Of a stretch of DNA of 64,000 bases, positions 43,132 to 53,438 are shown piece by piece. The notes beneath the pieces are model-generated. The model was not told the origin of the DNA. It saw nothing but the letters and a program-made list of their open reading frames with translations, and did no database searches. Each line of letters begins with the position of its first letter. The stretch's first letter is position 1. The position numbers were made by a program, and so were the translations under genes. The DNA comes from Aliikangiella marina (lineage in GTDB: Bacteria; Pseudomonadota; Gammaproteobacteria; Enterobacterales; Kangiellaceae): positions 310,001 through 374,000 of the forward strand of contig NZ_VIKR01000006.1 of the NCBI RefSeq assembly GCF_007004765.1, read 5' to 3'.

Positions 43132-45696
43132 ATGCCAAATTGGCTTAAAGAATTCTACCGAGACCACATTCTCAAGCACACATTTATCACTACGGCGGTT
43201 GTTTTCGCAATCATCGGTATTGTGGGATCTTATGCGGCGAATTTCAGAATGGATGCCTCGGCTGACTCTTTGGTACTGGAAAATGATCAGTCGTTAGAGT
43301 TTTACCGAAAAGTGAAAAAGCAGTATGGCACCGACGACTACTTATTCATTACATTCCGGCCAAAAGAACCTCTTTTCACCGATAAAAGTATTAAGCAACT
43401 CAAATCACTCAAAGAACAATTACAATCGCTGCCAGATGTTGAAACGGTTATCTCATTAATAGATGCGCCTATTTTTGATGTTGATAACGTCAGTTTGTCG
43501 AATATCGAAAACGATTTGTATTTTATTGAAGACGACGGTGTCGATTTAGAAAAAGCGCGTCGCGATTTATTGAATATTAATTTGTATAAAAACTTATTAA
43601 TCAGTTCCGATGGTCAAACAACGGTAATCCAAGCCAACCTGAAGGGTAATAAAAATTACTTTAAGCTAAATGATGAGCTACGCAAACTCATTTGGAAAAA
43701 GAACAATATCGGCGAATTAACGCCCTACGAAAAACAAGCTGAAGCCAATCTAAAACAAGAACTGAGACTGTTAGCAGACGAGCTTGCTATCCGAAACGAA
43801 CGAGTAATTAACCAAATACGTGCGCTAAAAGAGTCATACCGAGACATCGCAAAGATTTACTTAGGCGGCGTGCCAATGATCGCCCACGACATGATTGAAT
43901 ATGTTAAGAATGATCTGGTTGTTTTCGGGCTCGGTGTTTTCCTGTTATTGGTCGCGATACAAGCGTTTATTTTCCGTCGCATGCGTTGGATTGTTATCAC
44001 TTTGGGCTGCTGTATGATCACCGCAGTCATGTCGATGGGCATCTTGGGATTATTTGATTGGCCGGTTACGGTTATCTCTTCTAATTTTGTCGCACTGTTA
44101 TTGATAATTACTATGTCCCTGGTGATTCATTTGATCGTCCGTTTTAGGCAGGTCGAGCGTGAGCATCTTGACATGGATTATGACGAGAAAATACTAGAAA
44201 CGGTTTCCTCGATGTTTACCCCATGCGCATACACGGCGCTAACGACTATCGTTGCGTTTGGCAGTTTGATGGTGAGCGATATTCGACCGGTGATTGATTT
44301 TGGCAAAATGATGATCATGGGTGTGAGTTTAGCGTTTGTTATTGCCTTCACATTGTTCCCTCTGTTTATGCGCCTCAATAAAAAAGCCGGTTTAGACAGA
44401 CGACAGGAATCAGGATTTTTTACTTTTACCAATCATCTTGCAAAAATCTCCGATCGATGGCGCTATAAAGTGGCAACAATCGCAATTGTCATGAGCTTAA
44501 CCAGTGCTTGGGGAATAAGTTATCTGTCAGTTGATAACCGTTTTATTGATTACTTCAAATCACATACAGAAATTCATCAAGGAATGAAAGTTATAGACCA
44601 AGAACTTGGTGGTACAACACCGCTCGAGATAATTATTGAGCGTTCAGCAATTGAAGCCGACTTTGCTTTTGTTGAGGAAGAAAGTGAAGAAGATGAGTGG
44701 GAAGAAGAGTTTGAAGAGGAATTCTCAGACGACGAAGGTGGCGAAACTGTTGCAGAAACTGAAGAAGAAACGCCTCGTTTATGGATGACCTCACACGGTA
44801 TTGAAAAGCTCCACAAAGTACAAAACTTTTTAGACAGTTTAAGTGTTACGGGTAAAACATTATCGCTTGCTGCGGGACTTCAAATTGTTGAACAAATTAA
44901 TGGTAACCAAAGGCTCAGTGATTTTGAACTATCCTTATTACAGAAAAAAATTCCTAAAGATTTAAAGGATCAAGTATTAGCGCCTTTTTATGACAGAGAG
45001 AATGATCAAGTCCGCTTCTTAATTCGCGTTAAAGAATCGGACCCAGATTTAGACAGAAACCAGTTACTTGCCGATATTGCGAATTTCCTTAAAACTGATT
45101 TAGGGTTTTCTGAAGATAGTTTCGAGTTTACCGGAATGCTGATCCTTTATAACAATATGTTAGAGAGTTTGTTTAAATCACAAATACTAACCCTCGGTGT
45201 TGTTTTTGGGATTATTTTGATGATGTTTATCATTTTGTTCCGTTCGTTAAAGCTTGCATTATTAGGCATGTTCCCTAATTTAATGGGGGCTTGTTTTGTG
45301 CTTGGTTTAATGGGATGGTCAGGCATTCCTCTCGATATGATGACCATTACTATTGCGGCAATTAGTATTGGTATCGCGGTCGACAATACCATTCACTATA
45401 TCTTTAGGTTCAAGTTAGAATACGCGCGGCTCGGAGACTACACTAAAGCGATGTATTCCTGCCATGATACGATCGCCAGAGCGATGTATTTTACATCGAT
45501 AACGATAATCGCTGGCTTTTCAGTATTGGTTTTATCAAACTTTATGCCGTCAATATATTTCGGAATATTTACCAGTTTAGCGATGTTTGTCGCTTTGCTT
45601 GGCAACTTAACACTGTTACCGGTATTACTACTATTGTTTAAACCATTAAAAAGTGTGGAGAAAGATACTGCAGAGGTGGCTCTTTCTGAAGCTTAA
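43132..45696 (+). CDS. RND/MMPL superfamily exporter
   Basis: An 854-residue membrane protein with two repeats of one helix, a large periplasmic loop and five helices (helices near residues 15-35, 255-400, then 440 and 690-840). LGVFLLLVAIQAFIFRRMRW, ISIGIAVDNTIHYIFRF and related segments mark the MMPL/patched branch. Residues about 513-547 of the second loop form a very acidic insert (EEESEEDEWEEEFEEEF). Members move hydrophobic molecules such as hopanoids or lipids. Substrate unknown. Start ATG has GAGGGA upstream. It stands alone and ends at a bidirectional terminator. Confidence 0.85.
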   Translation: MPNWLKEFYRDHILKHTFITTAVVFAIIGIVGSYAANFRMDASADSLVLENDQSLEFYRKVKKQYGTDDYLFITFRPKEPLFTDKSIKQLKSLKEQLQSLPDVETVISLIDAPIFDVDNVSLSNIENDLYFIEDDGVDLEKARRDLLNINLYKNLLISSDGQTTVIQANLKGNKNYFKLNDELRKLIWKKNNIGELTPYEKQAEANLKQELRLLADELAIRNERVINQIRALKESYRDIAKIYLGGVPMIAHDMIEYVKNDLVVFGLGVFLLLVAIQAFIFRRMRWIVITLGCCMITAVMSMGILGLFDWPVTVISSNFVALLLIITMSLVIHLIVRFRQVEREHLDMDYDEKILETVSSMFTPCAYTALTTIVAFGSLMVSDIRPVIDFGKMMIMGVSLAFVIAFTLFPLFMRLNKKAGLDRRQESGFFTFTNHLAKISDRWRYKVATIAIVMSLTSAWGISYLSVDNRFIDYFKSHTEIHQGMKVIDQELGGTTPLEIIIERSAIEADFAFVEEESEEDEWEEEFEEEFSDDEGGETVAETEEETPRLWMTSHGIEKLHKVQNFLDSLSVTGKTLSLAAGLQIVEQINGNQRLSDFELSLLQKKIPKDLKDQVLAPFYDRENDQVRFLIRVKESDPDLDRNQLLADIANFLKTDLGFSEDSFEFTGMLILYNNMLESLFKSQILTLGVVFGIILMMFIILFRSLKLALLGMFPNLMGACFVLGLMGWSGIPLDMMTITIAAISIGIAVDNTIHYIFRFKLEYARLGDYTKAMYSCHDTIARAMYFTSITIIAGFSVLVLSNFMPSIYFGIFTSLAMFVALLGNLTLLPVLLLLFKPLKSVEKDTAEVALSEA

Positions 45697-45773
45697 TGTT
45701 CTGCTAATATCATATCGACCAAACCGATGAAAAGTTACAGTTCGGAACCGATAGACTTGTTTTAAAAAAGCAT

Positions 45774-45804
45774 AGCCTTTAGCTCATAACTAAAGGCTTT
45801 TTTA
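45774..45804. terminator. Bidirectional terminator
   Basis: AGCCTTTAG (45774-45782) pairs with CTAAAGGCT (45790-45798), seven-base loop, with T run downstream and A run upstream. It serves the exporter gene and the converging S41 peptidase gene. Confidence 0.82.
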
Positions 45805-47118
45805 TTTGTCATTGAGAAGTTTGCTGATTTCAACAAGCGCACGATTTAGTTGAGGGTCATGATTTAATGATTTGGAGAGAGGGTAGGCCACTGCTACATG
45901 AGGCTTAATACCAACGCCTTCAATTTTGATATCATCAACAAAGTATTCGGCCGTTGCTAGGTACAGAAAATAATCTTGTTCCTCATTAAATATGCCTCTG
46001 CCTGCGACAAATGCACCCATTGTCTTTTCGCCCACCAGTAGCGCACGATTTGTTTTTTTAAACTGGTATGATAAGGCCTCTTTGCCAGATCGAACTCCTT
46101 CATTGATTAATACCACCATCGGTCCCAAAAATGGCGACGGATTATTTTTATCTTCAGCGGTGTATTGTTTGCGATTACCGGCTTTATCAATTACGGAATA
46201 GTTAAAGTATGCTTGTCTATTGGTAAAAAATGGATCGATATATTCATACCAAGCTCCGCCATAACCACCGCGTAAATCCAAGATAATTCCATCAACAGAC
46301 TCGAATTGCGTTTTAATTACTTGAGTAAAGCTTTGTAAAACATCAGCGTGAACCCCGGTCCACAAACGCACGTAACCGACACGCTTATCATTCAACTTGA
46401 TGATCTTGGCACTGTGCTTTACTGATTGTGCAAATGAATAACTTGGATTTTCAAAAACGGGAGAAATTGATTTAACGAATTGTCGACCATTTCGGTTTAT
46501 TCGTAATCTATAGTGTGGTTTTATTGTCTGATTGAAACTTAAATAGGGGTGAAACTCCCCATCGTCAACATTCTCAATAATATCACCTCTTCGAATACCG
46601 GCTTGGTCTAACGGATAACCATCTAATACTTCTCTTACAATGTATTGGTTATTGACTTGTTTAAATTGACCACCTATATGGAAAACTTTGGGCTTGTTAA
46701 TCTCTCGAGTTGAAAATAGTGAGCGAAAAAAGTAAAAGTCAATGTCATTGCTGGTATAAAATTGTGTATGAGATACATTGAGACTCTTGAGAAATTCATT
46801 GAATACCGGCGAGAATTCATGGATGTTATTTTTTTGCTTCGCTTGTGCTTTTAATTGAAGGTATTTTTCATCGGTAAACTGTCGTTTCCTGAGTGATTCA
46901 GAATAGTAGTATTCGTTTGCTTTTAACCAGATCTTATCGAAGCTCTCTACAACTGATTCTTGACCAGGCTTTTGTATTGCCGAGTCTGTTTCATTGCCGA
47001 GGCAATTAATCGTGTAGGTTAAAAAAAAGATTAGACTGGTGGCACTAAAAACTGGCGATAGAGCGTCAATGAAAGTATTTCCTAACCAAGGGAGAAGTTT
47101 TATCGATGAAGCGTTCAA
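45802..47118 (-). CDS. S41 family peptidase with PDZ domain
   Basis: A 438-residue protein with an N-terminal hydrophobic segment (about residues 20-38). A helical N-terminal part precedes a PDZ domain (GYPLDQAGIRRGDIIENVDDG). The S41 core has DGIILDLRGGYGG and the nucleophile region LINEGVRSGKEAL, then GEKTMGAFVAGRG. The Ser-Gly-Lys-Glu arrangement suggests the tricorn/C-terminal-processing type. It likely acts in the periplasm. It lies between the exporter and the suf operon, with the same direction as suf, but a 69-base gap leaves its operon status open. Confidence 0.8.
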   Translation of the reverse strand: MNASSIKLLPWLGNTFIDALSPVFSATSLIFFLTYTINCLGNETDSAIQKPGQESVVESFDKIWLKANEYYYSESLRKRQFTDEKYLQLKAQAKQKNNIHEFSPVFNEFLKSLNVSHTQFYTSNDIDFYFFRSLFSTREINKPKVFHIGGQFKQVNNQYIVREVLDGYPLDQAGIRRGDIIENVDDGEFHPYLSFNQTIKPHYRLRINRNGRQFVKSISPVFENPSYSFAQSVKHSAKIIKLNDKRVGYVRLWTGVHADVLQSFTQVIKTQFESVDGIILDLRGGYGGAWYEYIDPFFTNRQAYFNYSVIDKAGNRKQYTAEDKNNPSPFLGPMVVLINEGVRSGKEALSYQFKKTNRALLVGEKTMGAFVAGRGIFNEEQDYFLYLATAEYFVDDIKIEGVGIKPHVAVAYPLSKSLNHDPQLNRALVEISKLLNDK

Positions 47119-47187
47119 AGTGATAAGCCTCCCTTTATTGGTTGAAGTATTTAGCAGAGACTATCCTTTTATCGATCTGTTTGCCAT

Positions 47188-47613
47188 TTATAGTTCTGTT
47201 TGTGCGAGTTGCTTAATTTTTTCGACCATGGCTTGCAAACCATTACCTCGGGTAGGACTTAGGTGCTTCATGAGGTCCAGTTTAGAAAAGTAGTCAGCGA
47301 TATCAAATTCAATGATTTCTTTTGGTGATTTGTGGTTATAAGCGGCCATGACAATCGCCAGTAAGCCGCGCACAATATGCGCGTCGCTATCGACTTGGAA
47401 GTTAAATTTACCGTCAATAAATTGTGGCTCTATCCAAACTTGGCTTTGGCAGCCTGGAACGAGTCGTTCTTCAGTGCGCAGTTCCTCGGGCATGGAGGGA
47501 AGCGACTTGCCGAGATCGATCATATACTTATACCGATCTTCCCATGAATCAAAAAAGCTTAGTGTGTCAACGATCTCTTCTGTGGCACTCATAATTTTAG
47601 ATGATTTAATCAA
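47188..47613 (-). CDS. sufE: Cysteine desulfurase activator SufE
   Basis: A 141-residue sulphur acceptor. The active cysteine is in LVPGCQSQVWIEP (residue about 55), and the tail motif SPTRGNGLQAMVEKIKQLA is typical. It takes persulphide from SufS and passes it to SufBCD. The likely start may be the inner ATG at 47592 (MSATEEIVDTLSFF). It is the last gene of the suf operon. Confidence 0.9.
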   Translation of the reverse strand: MIKSSKIMSATEEIVDTLSFFDSWEDRYKYMIDLGKSLPSMPEELRTEERLVPGCQSQVWIEPQFIDGKFNFQVDSDAHIVRGLLAIVMAAYNHKSPKEIIEFDIADYFSKLDLMKHLSPTRGNGLQAMVEKIKQLAQTEL

Positions 47614-47640
47614 TAAAGTTGTTGGATAGTTTATCGAAGC

Positions 47641-48174
47641 TTAAAAGAATAAGCCAGTCGCTAATTTCGCTTCGTCACTCATCATGTCTCTCGTCCAAGG
47701 GGGATCAAAGACGAGTTCGACATTGACGGTTTCTACGTTAGGTACTTTTGCAACGCGGTATTTGATATCAGACACCAAAACTGGCCCCATACCACAGGCG
47801 GGCGCTGTGAGTGTCATATTAATATTGACAGCCTTAGCGTCGCGATCAATTTCCATTGAATAGATCAGACCTAAATCAACTAGGTTAACAGGAATTTCAG
47901 GATCATAAATACTTTTTAACGCTTGCCAAACCTGTTCTTCAATTATCTCGTTATTTTCGTTCTCGGCAAACTCCAGACTCTCTGCTTTGAGACCGAGTGC
48001 TCCTGCATCAGTACCGTCGACACGGGCCATATTGCCATTGATAACGACAGTGTAGTTGCCACCAAGGGCTTGGGTAATAGTGACAAATGTATCTTTGGGA
48101 ATCGTAATTTTTGTGCCTGCAGGAACTAGTCTAGCGGGGCAATCGGTCTGCGCGACCACCATTCGTTTTTCCAC
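47641..48174 (-). CDS. sufT: SufT family Fe-S maturation protein
   Basis: A 177-residue protein with an N-terminal beta-rich extension (residues 1-75) and a DUF59/MIP18 domain: YDPEIPVNLVDLGLIYSM, then TAPACGMGPVLVSDIKYRV with the conserved Cys. SufT acts in maturation of certain Fe-S proteins and often joins suf operons. It lies three bases after sufA and before sufE. Confidence 0.9.
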   Translation of the reverse strand: MEKRMVVAQTDCPARLVPAGTKITIPKDTFVTITQALGGNYTVVINGNMARVDGTDAGALGLKAESLEFAENENNEIIEEQVWQALKSIYDPEIPVNLVDLGLIYSMEIDRDAKAVNINMTLTAPACGMGPVLVSDIKYRVAKVPNVETVNVELVFDPPWTRDMMSDEAKLATGLFF

Positions 48175-48177
48175 GAA

Positions 48178-48540
48178 TTATTGCTCCACGCTAAAGCTTT
48201 CACCGCAACCGCATAGCGCAGTGGCGTTAGGGTTGTTGAAGTCGAGGCGAAAATTGACACCTTCTTGGATATAGTCAATTTGAGTGCCATTGATTAACGG
48301 AATGATTTTGGGTTCGATATAAAGTTTTAGTTCGTCGGATAGGTCATAAACGATTGCTTCATCGGAAACTTCAAAAGCGAGCTCTAATAAATATTTAAAA
48401 CCGGAACATCCACTTTCTTTAACATTGAATTCGATGCCTTTGGCGTTTTTAGCGATAACTTGTTTGGACAAGTGCTTGATCGCTGTTTCGGTAAATGAAA
48501 CTGGCATCTGCGTTTTGGGGTTATAGGTTGCTACAGTCAT
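48178..48540 (-). CDS. sufA: A-type Fe-S carrier (SufA/IscA family)
   Basis: A 120-residue protein of the HesB/IscA family with the three ligand cysteines: ESGCSGFKYLL (about residue 45) and CGCGESF near the end. It accepts clusters from SufBCD and hands them to apo-proteins. The final residues and the GCG-E-S-F motif fit SufA/ErpA; the suf context decides the name, but ErpA-like is possible. It follows sufS by 19 bases. Confidence 0.87.
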   Translation of the reverse strand: MTVATYNPKTQMPVSFTETAIKHLSKQVIAKNAKGIEFNVKESGCSGFKYLLELAFEVSDEAIVYDLSDELKLYIEPKIIPLINGTQIDYIQEGVNFRLDFNNPNATALCGCGESFSVEQ

Positions 48541-48559
48541 CTTGATCGCTCTGCAATGA

Positions 48560-49819
48560 TTACATTAAAAAGGTTTTTGCTTTTTCTAAGCCGGCAAACA
48601 GTCTATCGACTTCAGCCTTTGTATTATAGAAACTAAACGAGGCACGGATCGTTCCATTTAATCCCAAGGCATCCATCAATGGCATTGCGCAATGATGTCC
48701 GGTTCTTACCGCGATACCTTGTTGGTCGAGTATCATCCCGACATCCGCTGAATGAAAGCCTTCTAATACAAAACTAAGCACAGATGTTTTATTGCAGTCA
48801 GAACCAACTATTCTCATCTCTGGAATAGTTTTGGCTTTTTCAGTGGCGTATTCAATTAACTCGTGTTCATACTGAGCAAGCTCGCGACGATCAAATTGTT
48901 CGAGGTAGTCAATCGCTGCGCCAAGTGCGATGGAGCCTTCTATGTTGGGAGTACCTGCCTCAAACTTATAAGGCAGTTTATTAAAAGTAGTACCATCAAA
49001 ACTGACTTTTTCAATCATCTCGCCGCCGCCATGCCAGGGTGGCATTGATTCTAAAATTTCTTGTTTACCATATAAAACGCCGATACCGGTCGGTGCAAAC
49101 ATTTTGTGGCCGGAAAAGGCGTAGAAGTCGCAGTCAAGTTCGCGTACATCTATCATTAAATGCGGCGCAGCTTGAGCACCATCGACTAATACTTTTGCGC
49201 CGAGAGAATGAGCTAAATCGATAATTTCTTTAACTGGGTTTATTACGCCTAATGCGTTAGAGATATGTCCTATCGCGACAAGCTTTGTTTTTTCCGATAG
49301 CAGTGTTTTGTAGTGAGCTAAGTCTAACTCTCCGTTCGCTTTTACATTGATAGGCTTGAGGATAGCACCGACCGATTGACAAAGAATTTGCCAAGGGACA
49401 ATATTTGAGTGATGTTCTAAGGTCGATACAATGACCTCGTCACCTTGAGTAATGTTTTCGCGGCCCCATGTTTGGGCGACAAGGTTAATCGCTTCAGTTG
49501 TACCACGAGTCCAAATAATTTCTTCGCGGCAACTCGCGTTAATAAAATGTTGTACTTTTTCTCGCGCCTCTTCAAACAGCTGAGTCGCTTTGTCACTTAA
49601 GGCGTGCGCACCGCGGTGGACATTCGAGTTAGTGTGTTGATAGTAATCATCGATCGCGTCGATTACCATTTGTGGTTTTTGCGAAGTAGCCCCGTTATCT
49701 AAATAAACGAGATCTTGACCGTTAACTTTATCTGATAAGATCGGGAAATCAGCGCGGATAGATTGAACATCGAATTCGCGTTTTTTAGAACTTGTTTTTA
49801 ACAGTGTCTGGGTATTCAT
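48560..49819 (-). CDS. sufS: Cysteine desulfurase SufS
   Basis: A 419-residue class V aminotransferase-fold enzyme, group II. The PLP lysine is in FSGHKMFAPTGIG; the catalytic cysteine lies in VRTGHHCAMPLMD; VYLDNGATSQKP opens the core. It releases sulphur from cysteine as persulphide for SufE. It is preceded by sufD and followed by sufA. The N-terminal 15 residues before DIRADFPIL-type start are unusually basic. Confidence 0.94.
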   Translation of the reverse strand: MNTQTLLKTSSKKREFDVQSIRADFPILSDKVNGQDLVYLDNGATSQKPQMVIDAIDDYYQHTNSNVHRGAHALSDKATQLFEEAREKVQHFINASCREEIIWTRGTTEAINLVAQTWGRENITQGDEVIVSTLEHHSNIVPWQILCQSVGAILKPINVKANGELDLAHYKTLLSEKTKLVAIGHISNALGVINPVKEIIDLAHSLGAKVLVDGAQAAPHLMIDVRELDCDFYAFSGHKMFAPTGIGVLYGKQEILESMPPWHGGGEMIEKVSFDGTTFNKLPYKFEAGTPNIEGSIALGAAIDYLEQFDRRELAQYEHELIEYATEKAKTIPEMRIVGSDCNKTSVLSFVLEGFHSADVGMILDQQGIAVRTGHHCAMPLMDALGLNGTIRASFSFYNTKAEVDRLFAGLEKAKTFLM

Positions 49820-49843
49820 TCTGATATTTTCATTGATTCAAGA

Positions 49844-51160
49844 TTAATTCGCTACTTTAACCATATAGTTGTCAAGCAAATGACTAAGGTAATCGCGAAC
49901 AGACTCATGCTTGATTTGATTGAGTAATTCTTGCACAAAAGCAATACTCAGCATCTTTTTCGCTTTTTGTTTGTCGATACCACGAGTTTGTAAGTAGTAA
50001 ACCGATTTATTGTCGAGTTGAGCAACCGTCGCTCCGTGAGCACAACTTACATCATCGGCATAAATTTCAAGCTCTGGCTTAGTATTAACTTCTGCTTGAT
50101 TGGTTAACAATAAGTTTTTGTTATTGAGTTGTGCATCAGATTTCTGTGCGTCTTGAAATATATGAATTTTTCCATTGAAAGTCGCGCTAGCCTTATCCGC
50201 AATAATTCCCCTAAACACTTCGTTAGAGTTGCAGTGTGGAACACGATGCTCGATATTAGTATGGTAATCAATTGCCTGTTCATTGGCAGGTAAATAGATA
50301 CCGGTAATATTACACTCGGCATTTTGTCCGGCATGAATGGTTTCAATATCGGTACGATTTAACTTGCTACCAAGCCCAAGGTAAAAACTATTGAGCTGAG
50401 CGTCTCTGTCCAGTGTTGTTTTCACCTGGCTCACCTGTCGTGCAGTTTCGGCCTCTAAATTTAATCGATAATGAGTAAACCGACTATTTGCCGCCAAGTA
50501 GATTGACGTCTGTTGGAGTGCGAGTTGTTCGCTATCGTCTAAGCTAGATTCGAAGTGTTCAACCAAAGTTAGCTCAGCAGACGGCGCCAATTGCACGACT
50601 ATTTTTTGATTACTGACTGCAGGATTTTCCGACGATAAAGTCACATGCCGAATATAAATGGGTTGTTTGATAACTTTTTTAGGCTCGACTTCTATTAGAA
50701 GTCCATCACTCAAAGTCGCCTCGTTTAAATTTGCCAATAAATTCTTTGAATTCAGCTCGATATCAGCATGAGAATTAATGATATCTTGTTGGGCCGGACT
50801 AGTCTGGTTGAAATTGGTAATGGTTAAACCTTCAATCGATCTTAAAGCAGAAATATCCGAGACGATATGGCCATCGACAATGAAGATCTCAATCGCATCT
50901 TCAAATGTGATTTGATTAAATTCACCATTAACCTCAGTTAACACCGATTCGTTAGCTCGCTTAGACTGAGTAAATGATTGTCCCTTTAAAAAGGTCATAT
51001 CATTATATTTCCAATGCTCAATCTTGCGTGTTGGTGTCTTAGCACTTTTAAACTGCTCAAAAGCGAGTCTTTGTTTTTCTTTCAGCCAAGGCAGCGGCTT
51101 GCTAACAAGTGCTGGCAAGTCGAGTTGGTCGCGATTTTCAAAATCAATTGTAAAGCTCAT
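49844..51160 (-). CDS. sufD: SufD, scaffold subunit of SufBCD
   Basis: A 438-residue beta-helix protein. The frame is open to 51196 but ATG 51160 is preferred (MSFTIDFENRDQ), with GGTGA upstream; the longer start would overlap the end of sufC. EIYADDVSCAHGATVAQLD and LQTRGIDKQKAKKMLSIAF are SufD hallmarks. It forms the scaffold with SufB and the ATPase SufC. Confidence 0.92.
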   Translation of the reverse strand: MSFTIDFENRDQLDLPALVSKPLPWLKEKQRLAFEQFKSAKTPTRKIEHWKYNDMTFLKGQSFTQSKRANESVLTEVNGEFNQITFEDAIEIFIVDGHIVSDISALRSIEGLTITNFNQTSPAQQDIINSHADIELNSKNLLANLNEATLSDGLLIEVEPKKVIKQPIYIRHVTLSSENPAVSNQKIVVQLAPSAELTLVEHFESSLDDSEQLALQQTSIYLAANSRFTHYRLNLEAETARQVSQVKTTLDRDAQLNSFYLGLGSKLNRTDIETIHAGQNAECNITGIYLPANEQAIDYHTNIEHRVPHCNSNEVFRGIIADKASATFNGKIHIFQDAQKSDAQLNNKNLLLTNQAEVNTKPELEIYADDVSCAHGATVAQLDNKSVYYLQTRGIDKQKAKKMLSIAFVQELLNQIKHESVRDYLSHLLDNYMVKVAN

Positions 51161-51177
51161 CGTTTTGTTCACCAGTA

Positions 51178-51921
51178 TTAAAGTTGATCTATCCAACCAT
51201 AGCCTTTTTCTTCAAGTTCTAACGCCAATTCTTTCCCACCTGATTTAACAATTTTTCCATCAGATAAAACATGGACGTAATCCGGAACAATGTAATCAAG
51301 CAAGCGCTGGTAGTGAGTAACGATAATGAAAGAGCGCTTGGGATCTCTGCAAGCATTCACGCCATCGGCGACAACCTGTAAAGCATCAATATCAAGTCCA
51401 GAATCTGTCTCATCTAAAATACAGACTTCAGGTTCTAGCAACATCATTTGCATAATTTCGTTACGTTTTTTCTCTCCGCCGGAGAAGCCTTCGTTAACAC
51501 CACGCTTTAGGAAGGCTTGATCCAAATTGACTTCTTGGCATTTTTCTCTGGCGAGCTTCATAAAAGCAACAGCATCGAGCGGTTCTTTTTGTTGATACTC
51601 TCGAACTGCATCAACACTCGCTTTTAAAAATTCCATATTGCTTACACCCGGGATCTCTACGGGGTATTGGAAGGCAAGAAACAAACCTGATTTAGCTCTT
51701 TCATCCGCTTCCATATCGAACAGATCTTTATCATTCAGCGTGGCCGTTCCATCGGTTGCTTCATATCCTTCGCGCCCGGAGAGAACATAGCCGAGGGTGC
51801 TTTTACCAGAACCATTAGGGCCCATAATTGCGTGGACTTCACCTGGTTTTACTTCAAGTGATAAACCCTTAAGGATATTTTTATCTTCTACTTTCGCATG
51901 TAAATTATTTATTTTTAACAT
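51178..51921 (-). CDS. sufC: SufC, ATPase of SufBCD
   Basis: A 247-residue ABC-type ATPase starting at ATG 51921 (MLKINNLHAKVEDKNIL); a longer frame from 51969 would overlap sufB. Walker A is GPNGSGKST, signature FSGGEKKR, Walker B CILDETDSGLD. It drives conformational change in SufB/SufD during cluster assembly. It lies 28 bases after sufB and 17 before sufD. Confidence 0.94.
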   Translation of the reverse strand: MLKINNLHAKVEDKNILKGLSLEVKPGEVHAIMGPNGSGKSTLGYVLSGREGYEATDGTATLNDKDLFDMEADERAKSGLFLAFQYPVEIPGVSNMEFLKASVDAVREYQQKEPLDAVAFMKLAREKCQEVNLDQAFLKRGVNEGFSGGEKKRNEIMQMMLLEPEVCILDETDSGLDIDALQVVADGVNACRDPKRSFIIVTHYQRLLDYIVPDYVHVLSDGKIVKSGGKELALELEEKGYGWIDQL

Positions 51922-51949
51922 TGAGATTCTCAAATAGGCAAACTGAAAA

Positions 51950-53386
51950 TTAACCGACTGAGCCTTCAAGGCTCACTTCAAGGAGTTTTCCTGCTTCAAC
52001 GGCAAACTCCATGGGTAGTTCTTTGAATACTTCCTTACAAAAACCATTAACGATCATTGATACGGCTTTCTCGACATCAATTCCTCGTTGAAGACAAAGG
52101 AATAATTGATCATCACTAACTTTTGAAGTAGTCGCTTCATGTTCAACAATAGCACTTGGATGCTTACTTTCGATGTAGGGAAAAGTGTGTGCGCCGCAAC
52201 GATCGCCAATAAGCAATGAATCACACTGAGTATAGTTTCTTGCACCATCAGCTCTTGGGCTCATTCGTACCAAGCCACGATAAGCATTCTGACTCTTACC
52301 CGCAGAGATACCTTTGGAGATGATCGTAGATTTAGTATTTTTTCCTAAATGGATCATCTTTGTGCCGGTGTCAGCTTGTTGATAATTTCTGGTTAGCGCG
52401 ACAGAATAAAACTCTCCAACACTATTATCTCCGCGTAGAACGACAGAAGGGTACTTCCACGTGATTGCTGAACCGGTTTCAACTTGGGTCCAAGATATTT
52501 TTGCATTGGTATGGCAAACGCCGCGCTTGGTAACAAAGTTATAGATCCCACCATTTCCATCTTCGTCACCCGGATACCAATTTTGAACGGTAGAATATTT
52601 AATTTCAGCATCACCGAGAGCGACTAACTCAACGACTGCGGCATGCAATTGATTTTCATCACGCATGGGTGCCGTACAGCCCTCTAAGTAACTCACATGA
52701 CTGCCTTCATCGGCGATAATTAAGGTTCTTTCAAATTGACCCGTTTTTGCTTCGTTGATCCGAAAATAAGTGGATAATTCCATTGGGCAGCGCACGCCTT
52801 TAGGAATGTATACAAATGAACCGTCGCTAAAAACAGCAGAGTTTAATGCGGCAAAATAGTTATCTTGTTGCGGAACTACGCTACCTAAATACTTTTGGAT
52901 AATTTCAGGATGAGAATGAACTGCCTCTGATATAGGGCAGAATATGACCCCAGCTTCGGCTAACTTCTCTTTAAATGTCGTGGCGACAGAAACCGAGTCA
53001 AACACAACATCGACCGCAACGCCTGCCAAAATTTCTTGTTCGTGAAGCGGGATACCTAACTTGTTGTAGGTTTCGATAAGTTCAGGATCAACTTCATCTA
53101 GGCTTTTAGGCGCATCATCGATACTCTTCGGTGCAGAATAAAAGGATACTTCATCTAAGTTTATCTTAGGGTACTTAAGATGAGCCCATTCCGGTTCATC
53201 CATTTCAAGGAACTTTTTATAAGCTTGCAAGCGCCACTCGAGAAGCCATTCCGGCTCATTTTTTTTCGCGGAAATAAACCGAATCGCATCTTCATTTAAG
53301 CCGGGGGCTAAGGTTTCCGACTCGATGTCGGTAACAAAGCCTGCGGCATATTCTGTTTTTACATATTCATCAATTACGTCAGACAT
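51950..53386 (-). CDS. sufB: SufB, scaffold subunit of SufBCD
   Basis: A 478-residue scaffold protein. [38 protein letters not shown] and [20 protein letters not shown] are family hallmarks, the last containing the conserved Cys of the cluster site. It assembles nascent Fe-S clusters with SufC and SufD. It is the first structural suf gene, about 50 bases downstream of the iscR stop. Confidence 0.95.
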   Translation of the reverse strand: MSDVIDEYVKTEYAAGFVTDIESETLAPGLNEDAIRFISAKKNEPEWLLEWRLQAYKKFLEMDEPEWAHLKYPKINLDEVSFYSAPKSIDDAPKSLDEVDPELIETYNKLGIPLHEQEILAGVAVDVVFDSVSVATTFKEKLAEAGVIFCPISEAVHSHPEIIQKYLGSVVPQQDNYFAALNSAVFSDGSFVYIPKGVRCPMELSTYFRINEAKTGQFERTLIIADEGSHVSYLEGCTAPMRDENQLHAAVVELVALGDAEIKYSTVQNWYPGDEDGNGGIYNFVTKRGVCHTNAKISWTQVETGSAITWKYPSVVLRGDNSVGEFYSVALTRNYQQADTGTKMIHLGKNTKSTIISKGISAGKSQNAYRGLVRMSPRADGARNYTQCDSLLIGDRCGAHTFPYIESKHPSAIVEHEATTSKVSDDQLFLCLQRGIDVEKAVSMIVNGFCKEVFKELPMEFAVEAGKLLEVSLEGSVG

Positions 53387-53438
53387 GGGGTTAAACTCTT
53401 GTTTAAGTCTTTGCTTTCTTAAATGTATTTAATCGGTC

